Source: an uncultured Monoglobus sp. (GTDB lineage: Bacteria > Bacillota > Clostridia > Monoglobales > Monoglobaceae). From it: a stretch of DNA of 64,000 bases. Both the position numbers and the translations under genes were made by a program. Every line of letters starts with the position of its first letter. Position 1 is the stretch's first letter. The notes beneath the pieces are model-generated. The model had not been told where the DNA came from. It saw only the letters and a program-made list of their open reading frames with translations, and searched no databases. The DNA is taken from contig CANQMT010000001.1 in assembly GCA_947625055.1 (NCBI GenBank), forward strand, positions 1-64,000. Reading direction: 5' to 3'. This document shows positions 32,087 to 40,385 of the stretch, piece by piece.

Positions 32087-33346
32087 TTATAATGAGTTCT
32101 TAGCCTCGGAGATCGAAATATCGTTTTTCTCCGCGATCTCGGCAAGGTCGTCATACTCGGTCTTGGTTTTTGTCACGCCGTAGCCGGTTGATGTCTTTTG
32201 GCGCACGGCGCCGTATTTTGTTTCGATCTGCTGTTCCTTGCGTGCCAGAACGTAGCGTTTGCAGGAGTATTCGCGTATTCCGATCGTTGATGTGTGCTTG
32301 AAGATCACTTTGAGCATTTTGTCACGGTCCTGTGCCCTGCACAGGCAGGAAAGCAGCGTTCCCGGGCGGCCTTTTTTCATTCCGATCGCCATAGTGAACG
32401 CGTCAAGCGCGCCCTCGGCAAGCAGCTTTTGCGACGCGAAGGCGATCTCCTCGGGTGTCATGTCGTCAAGGTTGCAGCACAGTTCAATTATACCGAGTTC
32501 GGCCCCGTCGGTCTCGCCCATTATCGCGCGGACACAGTTGGGCGCGCCGCTGAATTGTCTGCTGCCTATCCCGTATCCGATTTTTTCGATCTTTATCGGC
32601 GGCATCTGGATATATTCTTTAGCGAAGTGCTTTATAAGCGCTGCGCCCGTGGGAGTACACAGCTCGCCCTCGATCGAGCCGCTGTAGATCGGCACATTGT
32701 TTAAGATCAGAGCCGTGGCGGGCGCCGGAACCGGCAGAACGCCGTGGGCTGCCGTCACCGTACCGAAGCCCACGCATATCGGCGATGCTGTTATTAGATC
32801 GGGCTTTAAGTCGTTGATCAGCATACACACGCCCACGATGTCGGCTATCGCGTCACGCCTTCCGACCTCGTGAAAATGTATGTCAACAACGCTCTCGCCG
32901 TGGACCTCGCTCTCGGCTGCGGCTATGACCCGATAAACCGTTATCGCGTCGTTTTTGACGCTCTCGGGAATATTAAGACCTCTGATGATCTTGTCGATCT
33001 CCGCGAGGCTCCTGTGATGATGGTGGTGGCCGTAGTATGAGGAATGGTGCTCATGCGAGTGTTCGGACGAGCGCTCGCGGTGATGTTCATGGTGATGCTC
33101 GGACGAATGCTCATGATGATGGTGATGATGCGGGCCGCCCTCGGTCATTCCGTCGATATAAACCTTGGTATGTGTTCCGGATATGCCGGAGCTTTTTCTT
33201 TTTTCACATTTTAAGGTAACGCCGTCAAGACCCATGCTGTTCATTCGGCTCAAAAAGTCTTCGGGATTTGGATGAAGCTCGATCAGAGACGACATCAGCA
33301 TGTCTCCCGCGGCACCCATCGCGCAGTCAAAATGCAGTGTTTTCAT
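32087..33346 (-). CDS. larC: Nickel-pincer cofactor biosynthesis protein LarC, single ORF with His-rich loop
   Basis: A 419-residue cytosolic protein of the LarC family (DUF111), which inserts nickel into the pyridinium-3,5-bisthiocarboxylate mononucleotide cofactor used by lactate racemase-type enzymes. The N-terminal 'FDCAMGAAGDMLMSSLIEL' is diagnostic, as are 'FHEVGRRDAIADIVG' and 'ELCCNLDDMTPEEIAFA'. A His-rich segment lies at about residues 73-111 and probably binds or buffers nickel. In Lactobacillus the protein is made through a programmed frameshift between two ORFs; here one continuous frame covers the full length. The start is at MKTLHF after AAAGGAG; the 77 upstream codons of the track overlap the recombinase gene and are rejected. 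LarA, LarB and LarE are not in the window. Confidence 0.92.
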   Translation of the reverse strand: MKTLHFDCAMGAAGDMLMSSLIELHPNPEDFLSRMNSMGLDGVTLKCEKRKSSGISGTHTKVYIDGMTEGGPHHHHHHEHSSEHHHEHHRERSSEHSHEHHSSYYGHHHHHRSLAEIDKIIRGLNIPESVKNDAITVYRVIAAAESEVHGESVVDIHFHEVGRRDAIADIVGVCMLINDLKPDLITASPICVGFGTVTAAHGVLPVPAPATALILNNVPIYSGSIEGELCTPTGAALIKHFAKEYIQMPPIKIEKIGYGIGSRQFSGAPNCVRAIMGETDGAELGIIELCCNLDDMTPEEIAFASQKLLAEGALDAFTMAIGMKKGRPGTLLSCLCRAQDRDKMLKVIFKHTSTIGIREYSCKRYVLARKEQQIETKYGAVRQKTSTGYGVTKTKTEYDDLAEIAEKNDISISEAKNSL

Positions 33347-33374
33347 GTAGTTTCTCCTTTGAAGTATAATAAAT

Positions 33375-34337
33375 TTAGTTTTTATTTTTTGTATTAAGCG
33401 GATTTTTCGCAACGGCGCTCCGCAGCTCGTTGTTGTCAATGTGGGTGTAGATCTCGGTCGTGCTGAGCTGCTTGTGGCCGAGGATCTCCTGAAGCACGCG
33501 GATGTCAACGCCAGACTGGTGCATAAGCGTCGCGGCGGTGTGCCGAAGCTTGTGAGTGGTGTATTTGTGCGAGTCAAGGCCTAATTTTTTGACGTATTTT
33601 TCGACCGTGTATTGAACGGTCCTGCGGCTTATCCTTGCGCAGCGCTCGGACAGAAACAAGGCGTTTCTGTCTTTAAATTCGGGGCTCATTTTGCGTCTTA
33701 CGGGCAGATAAGCATCAAGCGCGTCAATGCAGGCTTGGTTTAAGTATATCGTACGTTCCTTGCCGCCCTTTCCCATGACCACAAGGCTGTCGCCGTGTAT
33801 GTCCGTCAGGTTTATGCTCACAAGCTCCGCGAGCCTCATGCCGCAGTTGAGGAATAACGTTAATATACAGTAGTCACGTTCGTAATTTCGCTTATCAACC
33901 GAGTCAAGTAAATGTAAGCTGTCTTCAAGCGTGAAATGCTTCGGGAGCTGTTTTTCGATTTTGATCGTGTCAAGATCGGCGGCGGGATTTTCATCGAGCA
34001 GCTTGACCTTGGTGTGCAGATATTTGAAGTACGACTTGAGGGCCGACAGCTTGCGCGCGCGGGTGCGCGGACTGTTGGCCAGATCGTGATTCAGGAAATT
34101 AGCGTATTCATATATTAAGTTTAAATCAACCGCGCGCAAATTGTCAATAGTAATATTGTCGATCTCGATCAAATTAAAATCGCGATCCGAAACTCCGGAC
34201 TGCAAATTCAGAAATCTGTAAAAGCAGCGCAGATCATAAAAATATTCAAGCGCGGTTTTGCGCGACTTTCCCTGAATACTTTCAAGATATATCAAAAACG
34301 ATCGCATCGGCTCGGGCGCGTATTTAATGCTTTCCAT
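33375..34337 (-). CDS. Tyrosine recombinase, XerC/XerD-like
   Basis: A 320-residue site-specific recombinase. The N-terminal SAM-like core-binding domain (about 1-110) precedes the catalytic domain, which shows Arg in 'NCGMRLAELVSINL', Lys in 'GKGGKERTIYL', the H-x-x-R box 'HKLRHTAATLMH', the later His of 'ILGHKQLSTTEIYTH' and the nucleophile Tyr of that same stretch. The start is the ATG after AAGGAG; 32 extra codons in the track are rejected. It is 28 nt upstream of larC and probably co-transcribed. A 13-bp inverted repeat lies just upstream. Size resembles chromosomal Xer proteins more than phage integrases, and no excisionase or phage genes are nearby, but a mobile-element role is not excluded. 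Confidence 0.9.
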   Translation of the reverse strand: MESIKYAPEPMRSFLIYLESIQGKSRKTALEYFYDLRCFYRFLNLQSGVSDRDFNLIEIDNITIDNLRAVDLNLIYEYANFLNHDLANSPRTRARKLSALKSYFKYLHTKVKLLDENPAADLDTIKIEKQLPKHFTLEDSLHLLDSVDKRNYERDYCILTLFLNCGMRLAELVSINLTDIHGDSLVVMGKGGKERTIYLNQACIDALDAYLPVRRKMSPEFKDRNALFLSERCARISRRTVQYTVEKYVKKLGLDSHKYTTHKLRHTAATLMHQSGVDIRVLQEILGHKQLSTTEIYTHIDNNELRSAVAKNPLNTKNKN

Positions 34338-34357
34338 ACCCGCATCTCCTTCTTCAA

Positions 34358-34387
34358 CATTGCACAAAATTTTTATTTTGTGCAATG
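34358..34387. promoter_or_regulatory. 13-bp perfect inverted repeat upstream of the recombinase
   Basis: CATTGCACAAAAT, TTTT, ATTTTGTGCAATG lies 20-50 bp before the recombinase start codon, between the AAGGAG site and a possible minus-strand -10 (TATAAT at 34399-34404). It could be an operator, a leader hairpin, or a recombinase core-type site. Confidence 0.6.
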
Positions 34388-34479
34388 ATATATATCTTAT
34401 TATATCTTCTTTCATGTTAAATTTCCAGAGCATTTATGTTAAAAATTTATTACAAATCAATTTTAGTGCCTTGATAATG

Positions 34480-34508
34480 TTGATATTCAAATTCTGTTAT
34501 TATATAAT
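34480..34508 (+). promoter_or_regulatory. Promoter of recD2
   Basis: TTGATA, a 17-bp spacer and a perfect TATAAT lie 40 bp before the recD2 ATG, in an A/T-rich divergent region. Confidence 0.7.
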
Positions 34509-34547
34509 TATTTAAGCGTAAATTTTTTGATGAAAGGAGCTTCGGCG

Positions 34548-36734
34548 ATGATTAAGCTCAATGGGACCGTTGAGACGGTTATTTATTATAATTCCGAAAA
34601 CGGCTATGCCGTCTGCGACGTGTCGTCCTCCGGCGAGCTTATTACCGTGACCGGAACAATGCCGAATATTGCCGAGGGCGAGAACATCGTTGCCTCGGGC
34701 TCGTGGACTACCCACGCCGAGTACGGCGATCAGTTCAAGGCTGAATTTGTGGAGCGCGTTTTGCCATCCACCGAGGATGAGATCGAAAAATATCTCGCCT
34801 CGGGTATTATTCCGTATGTCGGCAAAACGACTGCGCGGCGGATCGTAAAGGCTTTCGGAGCCGAAGCTCTTGATGTGATCGAAAACGAACAAGAGCGTCT
34901 GTTTGAGATAAAAGGTTTGACGGGAGCCAAGGTCAGCGCGATCCACAAAGCTTTTTTGGAACAGATCGGCGTCAGAGAGATCGTGATTTTCTTTCAGCGA
35001 TTTAACATATCCCCCTCTTACGCTGTTAAGTCGTACAAAACTTTGGGCAGCGGCACTTTGGCGCTCGTTCAGACCAACCCTTATATTTTGGCTGAGCAAA
35101 TAGACGGCATAAGCTTTGAAAAATCGGACGAGATAGCCATGTCTTTGGGATTTTCCCATACATCTCGGATGAGGATCGCTTCCGGCGTCAAGGCTGCCAT
35201 GAAGCAGATATCTTTCTTTAACGGACACACATTCGCGCCGCGTCCGATGATAACCGCCCGCGCCTGCGCCATGCTTGACGTTGAACAAGGCCCGGTCGAG
35301 GACGCGGTCTCGGAGCTGCTGCTGAATGGCGAACTTATAAGCGAGGATCATGGCGACTATGAGGCGATATATCTTAAAATGTACTATGACGCCGAAAAGG
35401 CCGTGGCACAAAAGCTTATTGAAATGTCGGGCGTGATCTTTGATGTGGACTCTGCCTATATTGACAGACTGACGGACGCAGGCAGCGAGGGGCTCGAGCT
35501 TTCCGAGAGCCAGCGCGACGCGGTGAGCTGCGCGTTCCGCAACTCCGCTATGGTGATAACCGGCGGCCCGGGAACCGGAAAGACAACAATTATAAACACA
35601 ATAATCCGCGCAATGCAAAGCGACGACCAAAAGGTTATGCTTGCCGCCCCAACGGGCAGGGCGGCAAAGCGCATGACTGAGGTCTGCGGCTTTGAGTCAA
35701 AAACTATCCACCGCCTGCTTGAGATCGTGCCCGGCGCAGACGAGGTCGGAAACAGCTTTGCGCGTAATGCCGACAACCCGCTTGAATGTGACGTGCTTAT
35801 TATCGATGAGATGTCGATGGTCGATATAATGCTTATGAGCAGCCTGCTCGACGCTGTTCCGCGCGGTTCAAGGCTGATCATGGTAGGCGACAGCGACCAG
35901 CTTCCTTCAGTCGGTCCCGGCAATGTTCTTAAAGATATAATAGACAGCGGCACGATCGAGTGCATAAAGCTGACCGAAATATTCAGGCAGGCCGAAGAAA
36001 GCATGATCGTGGTCAACGCTCACAGGGTCAACCACGGTATGGAGCCGCACCTTAATGACAACGACGGCGACTTCTTCTTCATACACCGCAACGATCCGGA
36101 ACAGCTTCCAAACACGATCGCCGATCTTTGCCTTAGGCGGCTGCCCGAGTATTACGGCTTTGACAGTATGTCTCAGATCCAGGTCCTGACCCCGACAAGA
36201 AAGTCGTCTATCGGCGTAACGAGTCTTAACACAATACTTCAAAGATGTCTCAATCCGCCAAAACCCGACAAGGCCGAACACTTTACACGCCGCTGCGTGT
36301 TCCGCGAGGGCGACAAGGTGATGCAGACAAAAAACAACTATCAGCTCGAATGGCGCAGAGACGGTGAAAAAGGCCGCGGGATATTTAACGGCGATTGCGG
36401 ATTTGTCACAAAAATTGATGAAAAACGCGGTAAACTCGAGGTTTTGTACGATGACAGATATGTGGATTACGACTTTTTGCAGCTCGACGAGATCGAGCTT
36501 GCCTATGCCGTCACCGTGCACAAAAGCCAGGGCAGCGAGTTCGACGCGGTTGTCATTCCAATGTTCCCGGCGCACCGTCTGCTTATGACAAGGAACTTGC
36601 TTTACACAGCTATCACGAGGGCAAAGTCTCTGGTGGTGCTTGTGGGGCTTGAGGAAGTGATGAATTTTTATGTTAAAAACGATAATGTTCAAAGCAGATT
36701 TTCAGGACTTAAAGATAAGCTAAGGATATATTGA
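34548..36734 (+). CDS. recD2: ATP-dependent 5'-3' DNA helicase RecD2
   Basis: A 728-residue SF1B helicase. RecD2 proteins act in genome stability in bacteria lacking RecBC. The N-terminal OB-like and helix-hairpin-helix region (about 1-330, 'LASGIIPYVGKTTARRIVKAF') precedes Walker A 'ITGGPGTGKTTIINT', Walker B 'VLIIDEMSMVD', the 'MVGDSDQLPSVGPG' motif III, and C-terminal 'AYAVTVHKSQGSEFD' and 'LYTAITRAKSLVVLVG' motifs. The start is the ATG preceded by AAAGGAG, 7 codons inside the track ORF. It heads a run of plus-strand genes recD2-recR-GNAT-phosphopantetheinyl transferase. Confidence 0.94.
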   Translation: MIKLNGTVETVIYYNSENGYAVCDVSSSGELITVTGTMPNIAEGENIVASGSWTTHAEYGDQFKAEFVERVLPSTEDEIEKYLASGIIPYVGKTTARRIVKAFGAEALDVIENEQERLFEIKGLTGAKVSAIHKAFLEQIGVREIVIFFQRFNISPSYAVKSYKTLGSGTLALVQTNPYILAEQIDGISFEKSDEIAMSLGFSHTSRMRIASGVKAAMKQISFFNGHTFAPRPMITARACAMLDVEQGPVEDAVSELLLNGELISEDHGDYEAIYLKMYYDAEKAVAQKLIEMSGVIFDVDSAYIDRLTDAGSEGLELSESQRDAVSCAFRNSAMVITGGPGTGKTTIINTIIRAMQSDDQKVMLAAPTGRAAKRMTEVCGFESKTIHRLLEIVPGADEVGNSFARNADNPLECDVLIIDEMSMVDIMLMSSLLDAVPRGSRLIMVGDSDQLPSVGPGNVLKDIIDSGTIECIKLTEIFRQAEESMIVVNAHRVNHGMEPHLNDNDGDFFFIHRNDPEQLPNTIADLCLRRLPEYYGFDSMSQIQVLTPTRKSSIGVTSLNTILQRCLNPPKPDKAEHFTRRCVFREGDKVMQTKNNYQLEWRRDGEKGRGIFNGDCGFVTKIDEKRGKLEVLYDDRYVDYDFLQLDEIELAYAVTVHKSQGSEFDAVVIPMFPAHRLLMTRNLLYTAITRAKSLVVLVGLEEVMNFYVKNDNVQSRFSGLKDKLRIY

Positions 36735-36758
36735 TTATTTTGAAAGGAGAAATGAAAT

Positions 36759-37358
36759 ATGGAACAATATGCCGCCCCGCTCAGAGATTTGATCGAGGAA
36801 TTTAACAAGCTGCCGGGAATCGGCATAAAGACCGCGCAGCGGCTGGCGTTTCACGTTATAAATCTGCCGGCGGAAAAATCCGAGAAGCTCGCAAACGCAA
36901 TATTAAGCGCCAAGCGTGAGATAAGATACTGCAAGGTATGCCAGAACCTCTCGGCGTCCGAATTGTGCAATATCTGCGCCGCTCCCAACCGAGACCACAG
37001 CGTCATCTGCGTTATGGAAAGCCCGAGGGACGTTATGCAGATGGAAAGAACCAATGAATTTAAAGGCGTTTACCACGTGCTGCACGGCGCGATCTCGCCT
37101 ATGGACAACATTTCACCCGACGATATTAAGATCAAAGAGCTTCTGGCCCGCGTCTCGGAAGGCGGCATCACAGAAGTAATAATGGCGACCAATCCCAACC
37201 TTGAGGGCGAGGCGACGGCAATGTATATTTCAAAGCTTTTAAAGCCGTTCGGCGTTAAAATAACAAAGATCGCCCACGGTGTGCCTGTGGGCGGAGAGCT
37301 TGAGTTCGCCGATGAGATAACCCTCGGCAGAGCTTTAAATTCAAGAACGGAGATGTGA
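36759..37358 (+). CDS. recR: Recombination mediator RecR
   Basis: A 199-residue protein that works with RecO and RecF to load RecA on gapped DNA. It has the N-terminal helix-hairpin-helix ('[15 protein letters not shown]'), a four-Cys zinc finger ('[16 protein letters not shown]') and a Toprim domain beginning '[16 protein letters not shown]'. A GAAAGGAG site precedes the ATG. recO lies only 1.2 kb downstream on the other strand, so two of the three RecFOR genes are in this window. Confidence 0.96.
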   Translation: MEQYAAPLRDLIEEFNKLPGIGIKTAQRLAFHVINLPAEKSEKLANAILSAKREIRYCKVCQNLSASELCNICAAPNRDHSVICVMESPRDVMQMERTNEFKGVYHVLHGAISPMDNISPDDIKIKELLARVSEGGITEVIMATNPNLEGEATAMYISKLLKPFGVKITKIAHGVPVGGELEFADEITLGRALNSRTEM

Positions 37359-37361
37359 TTT

Positions 37362-37862
37362 ATGAGCAAATTAATTAAGACTGCGGAAACCGACGAAGAT
37401 ATAAGAACTATCGAAAAATGCGCGGAAATAACCTGGCACGATGCGTATGATCCTCTGCTTCCGGACGGGCAGGTGGAATATATGCTCGGAAAGTACCAGA
37501 GCTTTGACGTTATCAAAAACGACATTAAAAATAACGGCTACACCTATTATTTGTATTTTCTGGACGGTGAGGCCGCGGGCTTTTGCGGCGTCAAGCGCGA
37601 GGCGGACAGGCTCTTTGTAAGCAAGATCTACGTCCTGCCAAAGTTTCAGCGGCGCGGGATAGCTTCCGAGCTGTTTGGGCGCGTAAAACAGGATTTCGGC
37701 GGCGAATACGGTGAATTTTATCTGACGGTCAACAAGCATAACGAAAAGGCGATTGCGGCTTACACAAAGTTCGGATTTGAAACATCCTCCACCGCTGTCA
37801 CCGACATCGGGCACGGATATGTTATGGATGATTACATAATGACCTATAAAATAAAGCGATGA
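37362..37862 (+). CDS. GNAT-family N-acetyltransferase
   Basis: A 166-residue acyltransferase fold. The acetyl-CoA-binding motif A is 'FVSKIYVLPKFQRRGIASELF', with the Q/R-x-x-G-x-A signature, and 'LTVNKHNEKAIAAYTKFGFE' is the typical motif B. The N-terminal region ('WHDAYDPLLPDGQVEYML') resembles GNAT proteins of uncharacterised substrate in Firmicutes. It starts 3 nt after recR and overlaps the following gene by 4 nt (ATGA). The substrate cannot be deduced. Confidence 0.88.
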   Translation: MSKLIKTAETDEDIRTIEKCAEITWHDAYDPLLPDGQVEYMLGKYQSFDVIKNDIKNNGYTYYLYFLDGEAAGFCGVKREADRLFVSKIYVLPKFQRRGIASELFGRVKQDFGGEYGEFYLTVNKHNEKAIAAYTKFGFETSSTAVTDIGHGYVMDDYIMTYKIKR

Positions 37863-38521
37863 GTGGGAATGTGACAAAGATTGTTTTTATGCCTTTGACC
37901 TCCGAGATAAACGAGACCGCATTTAAACGTCTGCTTGAGCTTGTACCGTGCGAAAGCAGGGCGAAGATCTGCGGCTTTAAGCATGATTTTGACAAAAAAG
38001 CAAAGCTGTTTTCCGAGGTTTTGGCTCGGAGCGAGATCGCGAAAGCGCTGAATGTTCCGAATACGGCGATCGAGTTTAACATTGACGAATACGGCAAACC
38101 CCATATTCGCGGCTGTGAAACGCTTCATTTTAACATATCCCACACCAAGCATGCTGTTGTATTGGCGCTGTCATCAGCGCCCGTGGGAATTGATATCGAA
38201 AGGATAGTCGAAGCCGATCGCCGAACAGCAAAGAAAAATTACAGCGATGATGAGCTGGATTACGTCAATTTTGGCTGTCAGGACGCTGACAGACGTTTTT
38301 TTGAGATATGGACCCGCAAGGAGGCGTATCTGAAATATATCGGCACAGGAATACGCGGTCCTTTATATTCGTTTTCAACAATGGGCGACGAGCGGATACG
38401 CACGATCGAAAAAGACGGATACATTATTTCGGTCTGCGCCGCAAAAAACATCGCTTCAGCGGAGATTTCAACGATACGCGAAAGCGATCTTGAGAATATT
38501 GAATTATCGGTTTTTAAATAA
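37859..38521 (+). CDS. 4'-phosphopantetheinyl transferase, Sfp type
   Basis: A 220-residue enzyme that moves phosphopantetheine from CoA to carrier proteins. The N-terminal domain ends in 'FNISHTKHAVVLALS', followed by the Mg-binding 'VGIDIERI' and the second signature 'FFEIWTRKEAYLKYIGTGI'. Sfp types modify polyketide or peptide synthetases but can also serve fatty-acid ACP. No synthetase is in the window. It overlaps the acetyltransferase by 4 nt, and its stop codon directly abuts the convergent recO stop with no spacer. Confidence 0.9.
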   Translation: MSGNVTKIVFMPLTSEINETAFKRLLELVPCESRAKICGFKHDFDKKAKLFSEVLARSEIAKALNVPNTAIEFNIDEYGKPHIRGCETLHFNISHTKHAVVLALSSAPVGIDIERIVEADRRTAKKNYSDDELDYVNFGCQDADRRFFEIWTRKEAYLKYIGTGIRGPLYSFSTMGDERIRTIEKDGYIISVCAAKNIASAEISTIRESDLENIELSVFK

Positions 38522-39271
38522 TTAAAGAGTGCGGACATTTCGCAGATAGTCCAAGGTTTTAAGGTCCTTCTCAAGGTGGCAGCGCATATATTCCTCGGCA
38601 ATATATGCCAAATATTCCGCGCCGTTCTTACCGAGCTTAAAAGCGAAAGCCGAAGCAAGGTTCGACTCGATAATATAGGCGATCACCTTAAACAGAGTGG
38701 CATTCACGTCAATTCCCATATGTCCTTCCTTGCATTTTTTGCATCGGAAAACGCCCTCGGCGGGACAGAGCATACTTATATCCTCTTCCTCTCCGCACAC
38801 GCAGCCGCCGCAGTCGGGCGCGACTCCCGCCTCTTTTAATGCGCGGAACAGAAACACGGACTCAAGCCGCTCCGCGTCATCATCCTTCCCCTTGTCAAGA
38901 CCGCTGAGAGAATTTAAAAGCAGACGCAGTATCTCGTTCTGCTCGGTTCCTTCAAAGCATAAATGATTGGCGACGTCGCAGAAATACGAGGCGTAAGCCA
39001 TTTTTTCGAGTGAGATCCTCAGCCCGCCGAACGGCTCGATGACCTCTGCCTCGTTAAGGCGCAGCAGGCTGCCTTCCCTGCCCATGAACACCTCAAAATC
39101 GGAATAGCAGAAAAGCTGTGTTGCTGTCAGCACGCCCGATCGGTTCGAGCGCGCTCTGCTCGCGAGGACCGAGACCTTGCCGTGATCCTTGGCAAGCACA
39201 GTTAAGATGCGGCTGTTTTCGCCGTATTTAATTTCGCGGGTCACAATGCCGCGCAGCTCAACGTTCGCCAT
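38522..39271 (-). CDS. recO: DNA repair protein RecO
   Basis: A 249-residue RecFOR-pathway protein that anneals ssDNA and cooperates with RecR. The N-terminal OB fold starts 'ELRGIVTREIKYGENSRILTV' and includes 'DHGKVSVLASRARSNRS'. A four-Cys zinc site is visible as CGGCVC and, 20 residues on, 'FRCKKC'. It lies 19 nt downstream of the pseudouridine synthase gene on the same strand. Length and layout are standard. Confidence 0.94.
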   Translation of the reverse strand: MANVELRGIVTREIKYGENSRILTVLAKDHGKVSVLASRARSNRSGVLTATQLFCYSDFEVFMGREGSLLRLNEAEVIEPFGGLRISLEKMAYASYFCDVANHLCFEGTEQNEILRLLLNSLSGLDKGKDDDAERLESVFLFRALKEAGVAPDCGGCVCGEEEDISMLCPAEGVFRCKKCKEGHMGIDVNATLFKVIAYIIESNLASAFAFKLGKNGAEYLAYIAEEYMRCHLEKDLKTLDYLRNVRTL

Positions 39272-39290
39272 ATACTGCTCCTTTCCGTTT

Positions 39291-40190
39291 TTAAATCTCT
39301 ATTGTTTTTCCGTTCAAATAATCGAGTATGCCCGCGTTGGTCTTAAAGTCGAATACTATTTTGTTTGCGGTAAGCTCCTGATAGCCGTCTCTGCGTGTTT
39401 GAGCGCCGTACTTGACATCTCCCGCGATTGGGTGTCCGAGTGCGCCGAGCATCGCTCTTATCTGATGCGTCCTGCCAGTAAGCAGCTCGATCTCGACCTC
39501 GCTCGATCCGTTTGCGTATTTTGTAACGTTATATTTGAGCGCGGCGAGCTTCCCCCTCTTCTCTTTATTGAAGCGCACTCTGTCATGCCCGGTCTTTTCT
39601 ATATATCCGCTGATCTCGCCTCGCCTCGGCTCAATCCTGCCCTCGGCGAGGCAGATGTAAAATTTTCTTATTTCTTTTTTCGCGATTTTTTCGGTTATGA
39701 TCCGGTGCGTCTCAAGGTTTTTCGCGCCGATCACGAGACCCGATGTGTTGCGGTCGATCCTGTGGCACAGCGACGGGATATACGCCGCACCCGGGTCAAT
39801 AACGCCGCGTCCGCAGAGCAGTTTCCGAAATCCGCTCTCAAGCGAGCACGCGGGTAAATCCGGCTGATCCTGCGAGGGCAGCCCCGATGGCTTTAGCATG
39901 ACCGCTAAATTCTCATCCTCATAGATGATTTCGGGTATTATCTCAGAGCGCATCCAGTCTGGCTCTCTCGCGTTTTCGCTCTCAAAAAACTCGTCGTTAA
40001 TATAAAGCTCGAGCTCGTCACCGGCTTTAAGGCGAGCCGCGCCGTCAGTCACGCGTCTTCCGCCGACTTTGACGCGCTTTTTGCGCAGAGCTTTAAAGAC
40101 CACGCCCGCGGGGGCTGCGGGCATTGTCTTAAACAAAAATCTGTCAAGCCTTATTCCGTTGTCGCTTTGTGATATGATAAACTTTCTCAT
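39291..40190 (-). CDS. RluD-family RNA pseudouridine synthase
   Basis: A 299-residue RluA/RluD-family enzyme. The N-terminal S4-like RNA-binding segment is 'IRLDRFLFKTMPAAPAGVVFK' and following. The catalytic Asp lies in 'SLCHRIDRNTSGLVIGAKN', and the C-terminal family block is 'LLTGRTHQIRAMLGALGHPI'. It would isomerise uridines in rRNA or tRNA; which site is modified cannot be told from the sequence. First gene of a two-gene minus-strand unit with recO. Confidence 0.92.
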   Translation of the reverse strand: MRKFIISQSDNGIRLDRFLFKTMPAAPAGVVFKALRKKRVKVGGRRVTDGAARLKAGDELELYINDEFFESENAREPDWMRSEIIPEIIYEDENLAVMLKPSGLPSQDQPDLPACSLESGFRKLLCGRGVIDPGAAYIPSLCHRIDRNTSGLVIGAKNLETHRIITEKIAKKEIRKFYICLAEGRIEPRRGEISGYIEKTGHDRVRFNKEKRGKLAALKYNVTKYANGSSEVEIELLTGRTHQIRAMLGALGHPIAGDVKYGAQTRRDGYQELTANKIVFDFKTNAGILDYLNGKTIEI

Positions 40191-40196
40191 ATAAAT

Positions 40197-40225
40197 ATTA
40201 TCACATAATTTTGGCGAATAATCAA
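40197..40225 (-). promoter_or_regulatory. Promoter of the pseudouridine synthase-recO unit
   Basis: On the minus strand TTGATT, 17 bp and GATAAT lie just upstream of the start codon, implying a very short leader. Confidence 0.5.
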
Positions 40226-40312
40226 GTATTATTTACGCCTGCGCCATAAATGCGCAGATATTTTTCACTAATCGAAAGGTGTCGAATATACTGTACTGCG
40301 GGAGTTTTTAAA

Positions 40313-40341
40313 TTGACGGTTGAAAACTTTCGATTTATATG
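40313..40341 (+). promoter_or_regulatory. Possible promoter of the cysteine desulfurase-thiI unit
   Basis: TTGACG, 17 bp and TATATG. The -10 is weak. AATCGAAAGGTGTCGAA and TTGAAAACTTTCGATT in this region form partly complementary segments (CGAAAG / CTTTCG), possibly regulatory. No IscR-type site is recognised. Confidence 0.4.
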
Positions 40342-40385
40342 ATAGAATATATAAAAGCCGCGCATGCGGTTATGGAGGAGTTAGT

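Noticed and set aside
8990-34337. Genomic island integrated at tRNA-Arg by the tyrosine recombinase at 33.4-34.3 kb
   Set aside because: The tRNA-like fragment lies before the second SLH gene, not next to the recombinase, and it is decayed. The repeated promoter and leader after each copy fit tandem duplication better. Not fully excluded.
34512-35630. 372-codon minus-strand ORF opposite recD2
   Set aside because: Shadow of a certain gene, with no start signal or domain.
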